From: Lachnospiraceae bacterium
GTDB taxonomy: Bacteria > Bacillota > Clostridia > Lachnospirales > Lachnospiraceae
Direction: 5' to 3'
Assembly: GCA_017544285.1 (NCBI GenBank)
Contig: JAFYEL010000012.1
Coordinates: 1 to 34,515 of the forward strand
DNA: 34,515 bases
Shown piece by piece: positions 1-8,090 of this stretch. The number at the start of each line of letters is the position of its first letter. Within the stretch, counting starts at the first letter, position 1. The notes beneath the pieces were generated by a model. The model made no database searches, was not told the origin of the DNA, and saw only the letters and a program-made list of their open reading frames with translations. Made by a program: the position numbers and the translations under genes.

Positions 1-61
1 CAAAGCCTCTGGCCTTTACCAGCGCTACGATTTTGTCCATTGAGTTTGCGTTTGATTCCAT
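1..61 (-). CDS. glyQS: Glycyl-tRNA synthetase, N-terminal fragment (gene runs off the left edge)
   Basis: Only the first 20 codons are in the window, read leftward from an ATG at 61-59. The peptide contains MDKIVALVKARGF, which matches the conserved start of the single-chain (alpha2) glycyl-tRNA synthetase, the cytoplasmic enzyme that charges tRNA-Gly. On the leftward strand GGAGG stands 3-4 bases before the ATG, which supports this start. The gene is divergent from ribU, with about 180 bases between it and the FMN riboswitch. I see no T-box signature in that gap and no convincing leftward promoter. The identification rests on a very short peptide. Confidence 0.75.
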   Translation of the reverse strand, partial: MESNANSMDKIVALVKARGF

Positions 62-191
62 AATCCTCCATTCTGCGACTGTAGATTATCGAACAGCCGT
101 TTTGTAATACTATAATATTTATTTAGAAAGAAGCAGTTGTACACTATCCTGAATTACATTAGATAGATCAGCCTTCTTTTTATCTGTTAAT

Positions 192-220
192 CCGACACCT
201 ACAGTTGAATATTCTATACT
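192..220 (+). promoter_or_regulatory. Putative sigma-A promoter of ribU
   Basis: CCGACA (192-197) and TATACT (215-220) are 17 bases apart. This would start transcription around 227, about 15 bases before the riboswitch. An overlapping alternative is TTGAAT (205-210) with TGTAAA (227-232). Sequence match only. Confidence 0.4.
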
Positions 221-242
221 GTCCTTTGTAAACAGAACAGGA

Positions 243-355
243 GATCTTCAGGGCGGGGTGAAATTCCCCACTGGCGGTACAGTCCGCGAGCCCGAAAGGG
301 CCGAGCCGGTCGGATTCCGGCACCAACGGTTACAGTCCGGATGAAAGAAGAGGTG
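243..355 (+). promoter_or_regulatory. FMN riboswitch (RFN element) controlling ribU
   Basis: The conserved RFN blocks are present in order: GATCTTCAGGGCGGGGTGAA at the 5' end, then TTCCCCACTGGCGGTA, AGTCCGCGAGCCC, a variable GC-rich stem, and the 3' block AGTCCGGATGAAAGAAGA. This is the FMN-binding aptamer that represses riboflavin genes when FMN is plentiful. The 3' strand of the closing stem (about 340-350) runs directly into AAGAGGTG (348-355), the ribosome binding site of ribU. No separate terminator hairpin with a T-run lies between the aptamer and the ATG at 361. Control by hiding the ribosome binding site is therefore more likely than transcription termination. Confidence 0.95.
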
Positions 356-360
356 TAAAA

Positions 361-1065
361 ATGAAAGATCTTATTTACTTTGTCGTCACTATTCTTGTGC
401 TGTTTGTCGCAGCGATCATCTTCGAGAGGATAATCAAAAACCGAACGGAGCAGAAGAGCCGTGGTTTTGGCGTGAAAAAGACCGCCATGACCGGAATGAT
501 GGCAGCCCTCGCGGCCATCCTCATGCTGGTTGAGGTGCCCCTTCCCTTTGCGCCTTCCTTTTACAAGCTGGACCTTTCCGAGGTGCCGGTGCTGATATCC
601 GCCTTTGCCTTCGGCCCCGTGGCGGGAGTTCTCACCGAGTTCATAAAGATCCTGCTTAAGCTGGTGATCAAGGGAACTTCCACCGCCTTCGTGGGAGAGC
701 TGGCAAACTTCGCCGTGGGCTGTGCCCTGGTGCTTCCCGCCTCGGTCGTTTATTTCTTTAAGAAAAACAAAAAGAGCGCCATACTGGCCTGCATCACAGG
801 CACACTGGTGATGACCGTTTTCGGCAGCATATTCAACGCGGTGTATCTTCTTCCCGCGTTTTCAAATCTTTACGGCATGCCCATGGAGGTTATCCTGGAT
901 ATGGGCTGCAAGGTCAATCCCCTTGTAAAACAGGGGGATATAATCTCATTTGTGGCCGCCTGCGTGGCACCTCTGAACCTCGTAAAGGGAGCAGTGGTTT
1001 CCATCATCACCATCCTGGTCTACAAACACATCAGTCCCGTGATAAAAAAGAATACGGATTCTTGA
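361..1065 (+). CDS. ribU: Riboflavin ECF transporter substrate-binding (S) component
   Basis: This is an integral membrane protein of 234 residues that binds riboflavin at the outer face and delivers it into the cell with a shared ECF energising module, which is not in the window. After a first membrane helix (about 5-23) and a basic loop, the ECF S-component fold starts near residue 40 (MTGMMAALAAILM). It continues with the family hallmarks KLDLSEVPVLISAFAFGP and a following hydrophobic helix series (5-6 helices in total). The protein is slightly longer than usual RibU because of the extra N-terminal helix. The FMN riboswitch directly upstream makes the substrate assignment strong. AAGAGGTG stands 5 bases before the ATG, inside the 3' edge of the riboswitch. 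The stop codon overlaps the -35 box of the next promoter. Confidence 0.92.
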   Translation: MKDLIYFVVTILVLFVAAIIFERIIKNRTEQKSRGFGVKKTAMTGMMAALAAILMLVEVPLPFAPSFYKLDLSEVPVLISAFAFGPVAGVLTEFIKILLKLVIKGTSTAFVGELANFAVGCALVLPASVVYFFKKNKKSAILACITGTLVMTVFGSIFNAVYLLPAFSNLYGMPMEVILDMGCKVNPLVKQGDIISFVAACVAPLNLVKGAVVSIITILVYKHISPVIKKNTDS

Positions 1066-1090
1066 AATCGGAGCCCAAAAGCGGTATCAT
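1062..1090 (+). promoter_or_regulatory. Putative promoter of the hrb-rarA-kinase operon
   Basis: TTGAAA (1062-1067) and TATCAT (1085-1090) are separated by exactly 17 bases, about 30 bases before the first gene of the operon. The -35 box overlaps the ribU stop codon. The same arrangement (TTGAAG-17-TATCAT) occurs at 10255-10283, which suggests a common housekeeping promoter form in this genome. Confidence 0.6.
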
Positions 1091-1119
1091 AATAGCAGTA
1101 TGATTTTTGGAGGACCGTT

Positions 1120-1242
1120 ATGAGTATATTTTTATTTTTGGGCGCGGTCGTACTGCTGTCCATAGTTGTGGTTGTCGTGGTCTCCGCAGTATCCACCATC
1201 ACGGGGATCGTCAATGAAGTAGCGAAAGAGGACGAGCAATGA
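1120..1242 (+). CDS. Small single-span membrane protein (40 residues), unknown function
   Basis: This is a short gene with a good ribosome binding site: GGAGG at 1109-1113, six bases before the ATG. It encodes 40 residues: a very hydrophobic helix rich in Val, Leu and Ile (about residues 3-31) and an acidic, charged tail ending KEDEQ. The stop codon overlaps the start of the flavin-reductase/rubredoxin gene by four bases (ATGA at 1239-1242), so the two are probably translationally coupled. It is the first gene after the promoter at 1062. I do not recognise a family. A role as a membrane anchor or partner for the next protein is only a guess from the coupling. Confidence 0.65.
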   Translation: MSIFLFLGAVVLLSIVVVVVVSAVSTITGIVNEVAKEDEQ

Positions 1243-1865
1243 ATAATAAAGCTATGTACAAGCTTTCCTACGGCCTTTTTGTTCTGACTGCAAAGATGGG
1301 AGATAAGATAAACGGCTGTATCACAAATACCGCGATACAGGCTGCTTCCGAACCGAATCAGATCAGCGTAGCCGTAAATAAAGCGAATTACACTCACGAT
1401 ATGATAATGGAGAGCGGAAAGTTCACGGTTTCGGTGCTCAGTGAGGCCGCATCCTTCGATCTTTTCAAGCGCTTCGGTTTCCAGTCCGGCCGCAATGTCG
1501 ACAAGTTTGCCGGATTCGGGGGCTTTAGGGAAGGCCCCTTCGGCATCCCGATCATTACCGAGGGTACCAACGCATATTTTAACGTACTTGTAAGCCGTAC
1601 CGTGGATCTGGGGTCACATACCATGTTCATCGGCGGTATAAACGATATGGATGTTCTTGCGGTTGTGCCTTCCGCAACCTACGCCTACTACCAGGAGCAC
1701 ATCAAGCAGAGCCCTGCAGCGCCGGCAGCCGCCGCAAAAGAGGGGCAGACGGTATGGCGTTGCACCGTATGCGGTTATGAATACGTGGGAGAGGAGCTCC
1801 CCGCGGACTTTATATGTCCTTTGTGCAAGCATCCGGCTTCCGATTTTGAAAAGGTTATCAAATAA
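1239..1865 (+). CDS. hrb: Flavin reductase-rubredoxin fusion (high-molecular-weight rubredoxin type)
   Basis: This is a cytoplasmic redox protein of 208 residues. Residues 1 to about 150 form a flavin reductase-like FMN-binding domain, with the family features NTAIQAAS and FTVSVLSEAASFDLFKRFG. A short Pro/Ala linker follows (about 150-165). The C-terminal 40 residues are a rubredoxin with both iron-binding pairs, CTVCGYEY and CPLCKHP. This layout matches Hrb of acetogenic clostridia, which takes electrons from NAD(P)H and passes them to flavodiiron proteins or rubrerythrin for detoxification of O2, peroxide or NO. The electron acceptor here is unknown; no flavodiiron gene is in the window. 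It overlaps both neighbours (ATGA at the start, TAATG at the end). Its FMN need fits with ribU next door. Confidence 0.88.
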   Translation: MNNKAMYKLSYGLFVLTAKMGDKINGCITNTAIQAASEPNQISVAVNKANYTHDMIMESGKFTVSVLSEAASFDLFKRFGFQSGRNVDKFAGFGGFREGPFGIPIITEGTNAYFNVLVSRTVDLGSHTMFIGGINDMDVLAVVPSATYAYYQEHIKQSPAAPAAAAKEGQTVWRCTVCGYEYVGEELPADFICPLCKHPASDFEKVIK

Positions 1866-3202
1866 TGGAACAGTTGTCGCTGTTTTCTAATAATGTCTAT
1901 CAGCCTCTGGCCGCAAGACTGCGGCCGGAGAGCCTTGATGAATTTGCAGGTCAGCAGCACCTTGTCGGAAAAGGCAGGGTGCTTCGTTCTATGATAGAAA
2001 ACGATCAGGTTTCATCCATGATCTTCTGGGGGCCTCCCGGGGTGGGCAAGACCACACTTGCCCAGATCATTGCCGGCAGCACAAAGGCCTCATTCATAAA
2101 TTTTTCAGCAGTTACAAGCGGAATAAAGGATATAAAGACCGTCATGCAGCAGGCGGACGAGATGCGGGGTATGGGCAAAAAGACCATCCTCTTCGTGGAC
2201 GAGATCCATCGTTTCAACAAAGCCCAGCAGGACGCCTTCCTTCCCTTTGTGGAAAAGGGCAGCATCATACTCATCGGAGCCACCACCGAAAACCCCTCAT
2301 TTGAGGTAAACGCGGCTCTTCTGTCCAGGTGCCGTGTCTTTGTGTTAAAGGCGCTGGAGGTCTCGGATCTCACCGCCCTTATGGAGCGCGCCATAAAGGA
2401 TCCCCGGGGGTACGGGGGCCAGGATATTAACCTGGAGGATGGCATCCTTGAGAGGATAGCCGTTTTTGCCAACGGGGACGCCAGGATCGCCCTTTCCACC
2501 TTCGAGATGGTGATCACAAACGGAGAGGTCGGCTCTGACGGCTCCACCACTGTCACCAAAGAGATACTTGAGCAGTGTATTTCAAAAAAATCCCTGCTTT
2601 ACGATAAAAACGGAGAAGAGCATTACAACCTGATATCGGCACTCCACAAATCCATGAGGAACTCCGACGCCGATGCAGCGGTCTACTGGCTGGCGAGGAT
2701 GCTGGAGGGAGGCGAGGATCCCATCTACATCGCCAGGCGTATCACAAGGTTTGCCAGCGAGGATGTTGGACTGGCGGATTCCGAAGCGCTTAAGGTGGCA
2801 GTGGCGGCATTTGAGGCCTGTCGCCTTATAGGAATGCCGGAGTGCAGCGTTCATCTGACCCACGCGGCGGTCTATATGGCTCTGGCACCCAAATCAAACG
2901 CCATGGAGATCGCCTACAACACCGCAAAGGCTGACGCGGTGGAGTCGGTGGCCGAGCCGGTGCCTCTCCACATCCGCAATGCTCCTACCTCGCTTATGAA
3001 GGACCTGGGTTACGGAAAAGGGTATCAGTACTCCCACGACTACGAAGACAAGATGACGGAGATGAGCTGTCTCCCGGATTCCATGGCCGACAGGCAGTAT
3101 TATTTTCCCACGGACCAGGGGGCAGAGGAAGATCTGGGAAAGCGCTACGAGTATATCAAGTCCTGGAAGGCCTCGCGCCGCAAAAAGGATAAACAAGGGT
3201 AA
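1865..3202 (+). CDS. rarA: Replication-associated recombination protein A (AAA+ ATPase)
   Basis: This is a cytoplasmic clamp-loader-like AAA+ ATPase (445 residues, usual RarA/MgsA length) that acts at stalled replication forks. The N-terminus has the RarA signature PLAARLRPESLDEFAGQQHL. Walker A is GPPGVGKT (56-63) and Walker B ILFVDEIHRFNKAQQDAFLP (108-127). Sensor 1 is IGATTENPSFEVN, and the arginine-finger region ALLSRCRVF follows. The C-terminal half has the usual tetramerisation region, including LARMLEGGEDP, IARRITRFASEDVGLADSEA and PTSLMKDLGYGKGYQY. The start overlaps the previous stop by one base (TAATG), and only five bases separate its stop from the next start. rarA is normally not linked to histidine kinases, so the neighbourhood is unusual even though the gene is ordinary. 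Confidence 0.95.
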   Translation: MEQLSLFSNNVYQPLAARLRPESLDEFAGQQHLVGKGRVLRSMIENDQVSSMIFWGPPGVGKTTLAQIIAGSTKASFINFSAVTSGIKDIKTVMQQADEMRGMGKKTILFVDEIHRFNKAQQDAFLPFVEKGSIILIGATTENPSFEVNAALLSRCRVFVLKALEVSDLTALMERAIKDPRGYGGQDINLEDGILERIAVFANGDARIALSTFEMVITNGEVGSDGSTTVTKEILEQCISKKSLLYDKNGEEHYNLISALHKSMRNSDADAAVYWLARMLEGGEDPIYIARRITRFASEDVGLADSEALKVAVAAFEACRLIGMPECSVHLTHAAVYMALAPKSNAMEIAYNTAKADAVESVAEPVPLHIRNAPTSLMKDLGYGKGYQYSHDYEDKMTEMSCLPDSMADRQYYFPTDQGAEEDLGKRYEYIKSWKASRRKKDKQG

Positions 3203-3207
3203 GAAGG

Positions 3208-5397
3208 ATGAAGGATATCAGGGGGATCAACGAGATAAGGACGGTTTCGCATGTGGCGCTGGTTCTGACCACCACCATCTTTTCGGTGGTGCTCATTTCT
3301 CTGAACATGCTGCTTGGGTGGGAGCACTGGACCATTCCGATATGTGCCGTATCAGCCATAGGCTGTCTGGTTTTGCATATAAACAACACGCTTCCCGAGA
3401 GAGCCAGGATATACATCTATTCCATGGTGCTGATGATAGAGATGTTTTACTACTCCGTAAACGTCGAGACTCTCTATGATTGTACCCCCGTTGTTGTGCT
3501 GGCCCTGGTGATCTTTGTCATGACCCAGGAGAAATCCCTGACCCGCTGGTGCATGGCCGTGGGTTACCTCGGCATGATCTGGCACCTGACCTATGCCGGT
3601 ATCCACGGCGGACTGAATATGAGCCTGTCCGGAGTGGTCAGGACCGTATGGCATATGCTCATAGTCCTCATTGCCGGAGTGGCCACCACCAGACTGGTGG
3701 GAAGCCTTGCCAGAGGAGAGTCAAGGTACAGGGAGTATATTGCTTCCCTGGAAGACGAAAACAAGAGCGCCGGCGATTTTCTGGCCAGTGTATCCCACGA
3801 GATAAGACTTCCCATAAATGCCGTGATAGAGATCACGGATTCCTGTGAAAAGCAGGAGAAGGATCCCGAGCTTAAGCACTTCCTTAAGGCAGCAACCCGG
3901 GAGGGCAAGAAGGTTGCCATGCAGATCGGCGACATTCTTGACTATGCCGAGATCGAGATGAAGAAGCTCACCTTCAACAACATAAACTACAGACTGTCAT
4001 CGGTTCTTGAGGATGTCATATCTTCGATACTCCCCTATAAATCAAAGGATATCGAGCTGGTGATCGATGTGGAGCCCTCCATCCCCGCGGTGATGAACAC
4101 CGATGTGGGTAAGCTGAAAAAAATACTTTTGCACCTTATCATGAACGCCATCGAATTTACCAGAGACGGCGGCGTGTATGTGCGTATATATCCCGTTCGT
4201 CAGGAGTACGGCATGAATCTATGCATCGATGTGTCCGATACGGGAGTGGGAATGAAGGAATCGGATCTGGATCGGATCTTCGAACGCTTCTACAAGGCGG
4301 ATAATCCCGACGGATCCACTTCCGCCGGCCTGGGGCTGGGCATGTCCATTGTTGCGGGCTTTGTCAGGTATCTGGGCGGCTTTATAACCATCGACAGCGC
4401 AATGGGTGAGGGCACTAAGGTCAGTGTCAGCATTCCACAGGTGATAGTGGATGATTCCGAGTGCATGGTGGTTTCCGACCGTGAAAGCATGAGCCTGGGC
4501 GGATATTTCCACTATGAGCTCTTCCCCAACCCTCATGTCCGCGAGTTCTACGAAAACATGATCAAAAATATCGCCTGTGGGCTCAGGGTTCCCATGCACA
4601 GGGTGCAGAACGGCAGCAGCCTGAAGACCATGGTCGATGAGCTGAAGCTTACCCATATGTTTGTGGGTTCGAGAGAGTACGAGTCGAATCCCGCCGTCAT
4701 CGAGGAGATCGCAAGGGGTATGTATGTGTTCCTGGTGGCTGAAAAAGGCTACGCCCTTCCCGAGGGTTCGGCCATCAGGCTTCTGGAAAAACCCTTCTAC
4801 TGTTTTAACATAGTCAGAGCCATAAACCAGACGGGGTCCGTTGTGACCGGCAATTCCGCCGAAACCGATGCAATGCATTTCTTGCCGGAGATCACTTATC
4901 ATGAGGCTGAAGATACTTCTCCGGCCTCCGCCGGACCGGCGGCGGAAACGAATATCTATGAGGTGACCGGTAAAAAGGATGAGGCGGACATACTGGAGGC
5001 TGCGGGGATCGATACCGGAAAGGGCCTTATGTATTCCTTAAACGACAGGGAACTGTACGAGACACTCCTTCGGCAGTTTGTTATGGACAGTGAAGAAAAA
5101 CTGACCAACGCCGGACTGTTCTTTGACTCCAATGATCTCTCCGATTACGAGATCGTGGTCCACGCCTTAAAGAGTACCGCACAGATGATAGGTGCCATGA
5201 AGCTTTCCGATGAAGCCAGGCTTTTGGAGAGAGCGGCAAAGGGAGGCGACGGAGGTTATATCCGCGACAATCATGCCCGGGTGATGGAAATCTACCGTCA
5301 GTCTGTGGAAGCGATAGCAAAAGCGTTTCCCGATCCCGGCGATGATGAAGAAGATGTGCTGGAGTTTGCCCCCGAGGGAGGTGATCTTTCCATATGA
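3208..5397 (+). CDS. Membrane hybrid histidine kinase with a dead receiver domain and a C-terminal HPt domain
   Basis: The protein has 729 residues. Residues about 10-175 form six predicted membrane helices with no large outside domain. The HisKA domain has its phospho-acceptor in SVSHEIRLPIN (His197). The ATP-binding domain has MNAIEFTRDGG (N box), DVSDTGVGM (G1) and AGLGLGMS (G2), so kinase activity is expected. In HisKA the residue four after His is Leu instead of the usual Thr/Asn, which should weaken phosphatase activity. Residues about 420-550 resemble a receiver: LLEKPF keeps the conserved Lys, but the acidic pocket and phospho-acceptor Asp are absent. Residues about 600-720 are an HPt domain with VHALKSTAQMIGA (His652). 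The gene overlaps the next kinase gene by four bases. An AGGG eight bases upstream supports the start. Confidence 0.85.
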   Translation: MKDIRGINEIRTVSHVALVLTTTIFSVVLISLNMLLGWEHWTIPICAVSAIGCLVLHINNTLPERARIYIYSMVLMIEMFYYSVNVETLYDCTPVVVLALVIFVMTQEKSLTRWCMAVGYLGMIWHLTYAGIHGGLNMSLSGVVRTVWHMLIVLIAGVATTRLVGSLARGESRYREYIASLEDENKSAGDFLASVSHEIRLPINAVIEITDSCEKQEKDPELKHFLKAATREGKKVAMQIGDILDYAEIEMKKLTFNNINYRLSSVLEDVISSILPYKSKDIELVIDVEPSIPAVMNTDVGKLKKILLHLIMNAIEFTRDGGVYVRIYPVRQEYGMNLCIDVSDTGVGMKESDLDRIFERFYKADNPDGSTSAGLGLGMSIVAGFVRYLGGFITIDSAMGEGTKVSVSIPQVIVDDSECMVVSDRESMSLGGYFHYELFPNPHVREFYENMIKNIACGLRVPMHRVQNGSSLKTMVDELKLTHMFVGSREYESNPAVIEEIARGMYVFLVAEKGYALPEGSAIRLLEKPFYCFNIVRAINQTGSVVTGNSAETDAMHFLPEITYHEAEDTSPASAGPAAETNIYEVTGKKDEADILEAAGIDTGKGLMYSLNDRELYETLLRQFVMDSEEKLTNAGLFFDSNDLSDYEIVVHALKSTAQMIGAMKLSDEARLLERAAKGGDGGYIRDNHARVMEIYRQSVEAIAKAFPDPGDDEEDVLEFAPEGGDLSI

Positions 5398-8090
5398 TAA
5401 AAAGATTCCTTCGTTATCTGTTAAATGAGAAACTCGATATTCAGGAGCGCCTTTTCGGACTGTCCACAGCCATAGGCATGACGGGAGTTGCCGCGGCCTT
5501 TGTTTCCGGTCTTATCCTCGGTGAGTCAAAAGCGGGCCTGATATATGCCGTGGCAAGTTTTTTCTGCTACCTCGTGATAGTGTTCCTGGGTTACCGGTTC
5601 CGCAGGGTAAACCTGGCGGCCAAGATCATATCGGTGGCCATCATCTTTGTTTTTCTGCCCCTGACCTTCTTTACCAGCGGAGGTATATACGGAGGCTCTC
5701 CGATATGGTTTCTGTTCGGCATTATCTATGTGGGCATGATCATGAATGGGGGCAGCAGGATATTCTTTCTCCTGGGAGGCGTGATAGTCACTGCTGTCTG
5801 CTGGGTAGTGGGAAAAGAGCATCCGGAATATATCGTTCAGCATACCGAGAATACGGCCTATTCCGACGCCATGTGGTCACTTTATATCGTGTGCGGCGTA
5901 CTCCTTTCCCTGATCATCTTCCAGACCTATCTGTACAGGCGTGAAAACCAGAGGGCAGCAGCACAGAAAAAAGAGATCGAGGAGCTGGGTGAGGCCCAGA
6001 ACCGTTTCTTTTCCAGCATAAGCCACGAGATCAGGACTCCCATAAATACCATCATCGGTCTGAATGAGATGATCCTGAGGGAGAATGCCTCAAAGGAGAT
6101 AAACGAGGATGCGGTGAATATCCAGACCGCCGGCAGGATGCTGCTCCATCTGATCAACGACATCCTGGATATGTCCAAGATCCGTTCCGGACAGATGCAG
6201 CTCACCACCATGGCTTATAAAACCGGTGATATGATCACCGACATCGTGGGCATGATATCCGTAAAGGCAAAGGAGAAGAATCTGAAGTTCTCCGCGGACG
6301 TGACTCCCAAGCTTCCCGCGGAGCTCATAGGCGATGAGGTGAGGATAAAGCAGATTTTGATAAATATCCTCAACAATGCCATCAAGTACACCAACGATGG
6401 TTTCGTCTCCATGTCGGTCCAGTGTGCATCCCTGACGGATAAAAGGATGAACGTGATCTTTGCCGTGACCGACACCGGCATTGGCATCAAGAAAGAGAGC
6501 ATGCCCTTCCTTTTCAACGCGTATCAGCGTGCCGATGAGGAAAAGAACCGATATATAGAGGGAACGGGCCTGGGACTTTCCATAGTAAAGCAGCTGCTGG
6601 ATCTTATGGACGGCAGGATCACCGTGAACAGCGTATACACCAAGGGATCTACCTTCATCGTGGAGATCCCGCAGAAGGTTGCGGACTCCAGTCCCGTGGG
6701 CGAGCTTGACTTTGAGGGCAGCTCCGTAAGCAGGAGCAGGGACTACAAATATAACAGGAGCTTTGAGGCGCCCGAGGCAAAGATCCTGGTGTGCGACGAC
6801 ACGGCGGCTAACCTCATTGTGGTGGAAAAGCTCCTTCGTCCCATCCATGCAGATGTCACCACCGTGAAGAGCGGTGCCATGGCGTTGGAAAAGACCCTGG
6901 ATAATCACTACCACGTGATCCTCATGGATCATATGATGCCCGAGATGGACGGAATAGAATGTATGCACAGGATCAGGAACCAGACGGGAGGACAGTGCAA
7001 GGATTCAAAGATAGTCATCTTTACTGCCAACGCGGGGTCGGAACACAGGGCCATGTATTCAGAGGAAGGCTTTGACGGATATCTGGTGAAACCTGTCACG
7101 GGAAGCGCCCTTGAGGCTGAACTTCGCAAGCAGCTGCCCCGTGAGATCGTCCTCTTTGCCGGTGATGCGGAAAAGATATTCGACGACGGAAACGTGGTCG
7201 CATCCATGCACAGCAACAAGACCCTTGTTTCCATAACCACCGAGAGTGTGGCGGATCTTCCCGGGGATTATAAAGAAAAGAACAAGGTATCCGAAATTCC
7301 CTACAAGGTAATAACCGACAGGGGCATCTTCCGGGACGGCATGGAGATAGAGACCAGAGGTGCCATTTCCTATATGCAGAGTACCGATGCCAATGTCTAT
7401 TCACAGCCCCCCGGGGTGGAAGAGTACGAGGCCTTTTTTGCAAAACAGCTTGAGAACAGCTACAACGTGATCCACATCGCACTGTCATCGAAAATAATGA
7501 AGTCCGGATTCGAAGACGCAATGGAGGCTTCAAAAGCCTTCGACAATGTCACCGTGATCGATTCCCAGCAGGTGGGAGGCGGCCATGGACTTCTGGTGAT
7601 GATGGCATGCCGGCTGGCGGATCAGGGCCTTTCCCCCAGAGAGATAACCGAAGAGCTTCTCCGCATCAGGAGCAGAGTGGTGGGTGGCTTCATAGTTGAC
7701 GATGCCGAATACCTGGTAAGGGCAGGACAGATACCGGCACGGATTTACGGCTTCACCAGAGCCTTCATGATCCACCCCGTGATCGTTATGAAAAAAGGCC
7801 GCATGAAGCTTGGCAGGGTATGCTTCGGCACAAGGGAAAAGGCATGGGAGACCCATGTCAGGAAAGCACTTAAGAGCAGACGCCGGCCCGATAAGAGACT
7901 GCTGATCATCACTCACGTGGGCCTTACTCACAGAGAGATAGAGAGTATCAGGGAGGCTGTCCTCAGCGTTGTGAAATTTGAAAACATATATGTGAACCAG
8001 GCCTCCCCCGCCATTGCGGTAAACTGCGGCCCCGGAACCTTCGGCCTCTTCTGTTTTACACAGGACGATGTTGACATTTACAAACCTTAG
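5394..8090 (+). CDS. Membrane hybrid histidine kinase-receiver fused to a DegV lipid-binding domain
   Basis: The protein has 898 residues. Six predicted membrane helices (about 20-185) and a short coiled linker lead to HisKA with SISHEIRTPIN (His211). The HATPase domain has NILNNAIKYTNDG, AVTDTGIGI and GTGLGLSIV. The receiver (about 461-580) is intact: CDD near its start, the phospho-acceptor Asp512 in LMDHMMPEMDG, IFTANAG, and Lys in YLVKPV. Residues about 611-898 match a full-length DegV domain: SITTESVADLP, YSQPPGVEEYEAFF, ALSSKIMKSGF, VIDSQQVGGGHG, YLVRAGQIPAR, FMIHPVIVMKKGRMKLGRV and CGPGTFGLF. DegV/FakB proteins hold a fatty acid in a closed pocket and present it to the kinase FakA. The His usually just before GPG is absent here (VNCGPG). 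Fusion to a kinase suggests lipid sensing or a phosphorylation-controlled lipid carrier; this is inference. The start overlaps the preceding stop (ATGA). Confidence 0.88.
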   Translation: MIKRFLRYLLNEKLDIQERLFGLSTAIGMTGVAAAFVSGLILGESKAGLIYAVASFFCYLVIVFLGYRFRRVNLAAKIISVAIIFVFLPLTFFTSGGIYGGSPIWFLFGIIYVGMIMNGGSRIFFLLGGVIVTAVCWVVGKEHPEYIVQHTENTAYSDAMWSLYIVCGVLLSLIIFQTYLYRRENQRAAAQKKEIEELGEAQNRFFSSISHEIRTPINTIIGLNEMILRENASKEINEDAVNIQTAGRMLLHLINDILDMSKIRSGQMQLTTMAYKTGDMITDIVGMISVKAKEKNLKFSADVTPKLPAELIGDEVRIKQILINILNNAIKYTNDGFVSMSVQCASLTDKRMNVIFAVTDTGIGIKKESMPFLFNAYQRADEEKNRYIEGTGLGLSIVKQLLDLMDGRITVNSVYTKGSTFIVEIPQKVADSSPVGELDFEGSSVSRSRDYKYNRSFEAPEAKILVCDDTAANLIVVEKLLRPIHADVTTVKSGAMALEKTLDNHYHVILMDHMMPEMDGIECMHRIRNQTGGQCKDSKIVIFTANAGSEHRAMYSEEGFDGYLVKPVTGSALEAELRKQLPREIVLFAGDAEKIFDDGNVVASMHSNKTLVSITTESVADLPGDYKEKNKVSEIPYKVITDRGIFRDGMEIETRGAISYMQSTDANVYSQPPGVEEYEAFFAKQLENSYNVIHIALSSKIMKSGFEDAMEASKAFDNVTVIDSQQVGGGHGLLVMMACRLADQGLSPREITEELLRIRSRVVGGFIVDDAEYLVRAGQIPARIYGFTRAFMIHPVIVMKKGRMKLGRVCFGTREKAWETHVRKALKSRRRPDKRLLIITHVGLTHREIESIREAVLSVVKFENIYVNQASPAIAVNCGPGTFGLFCFTQDDVDIYKP

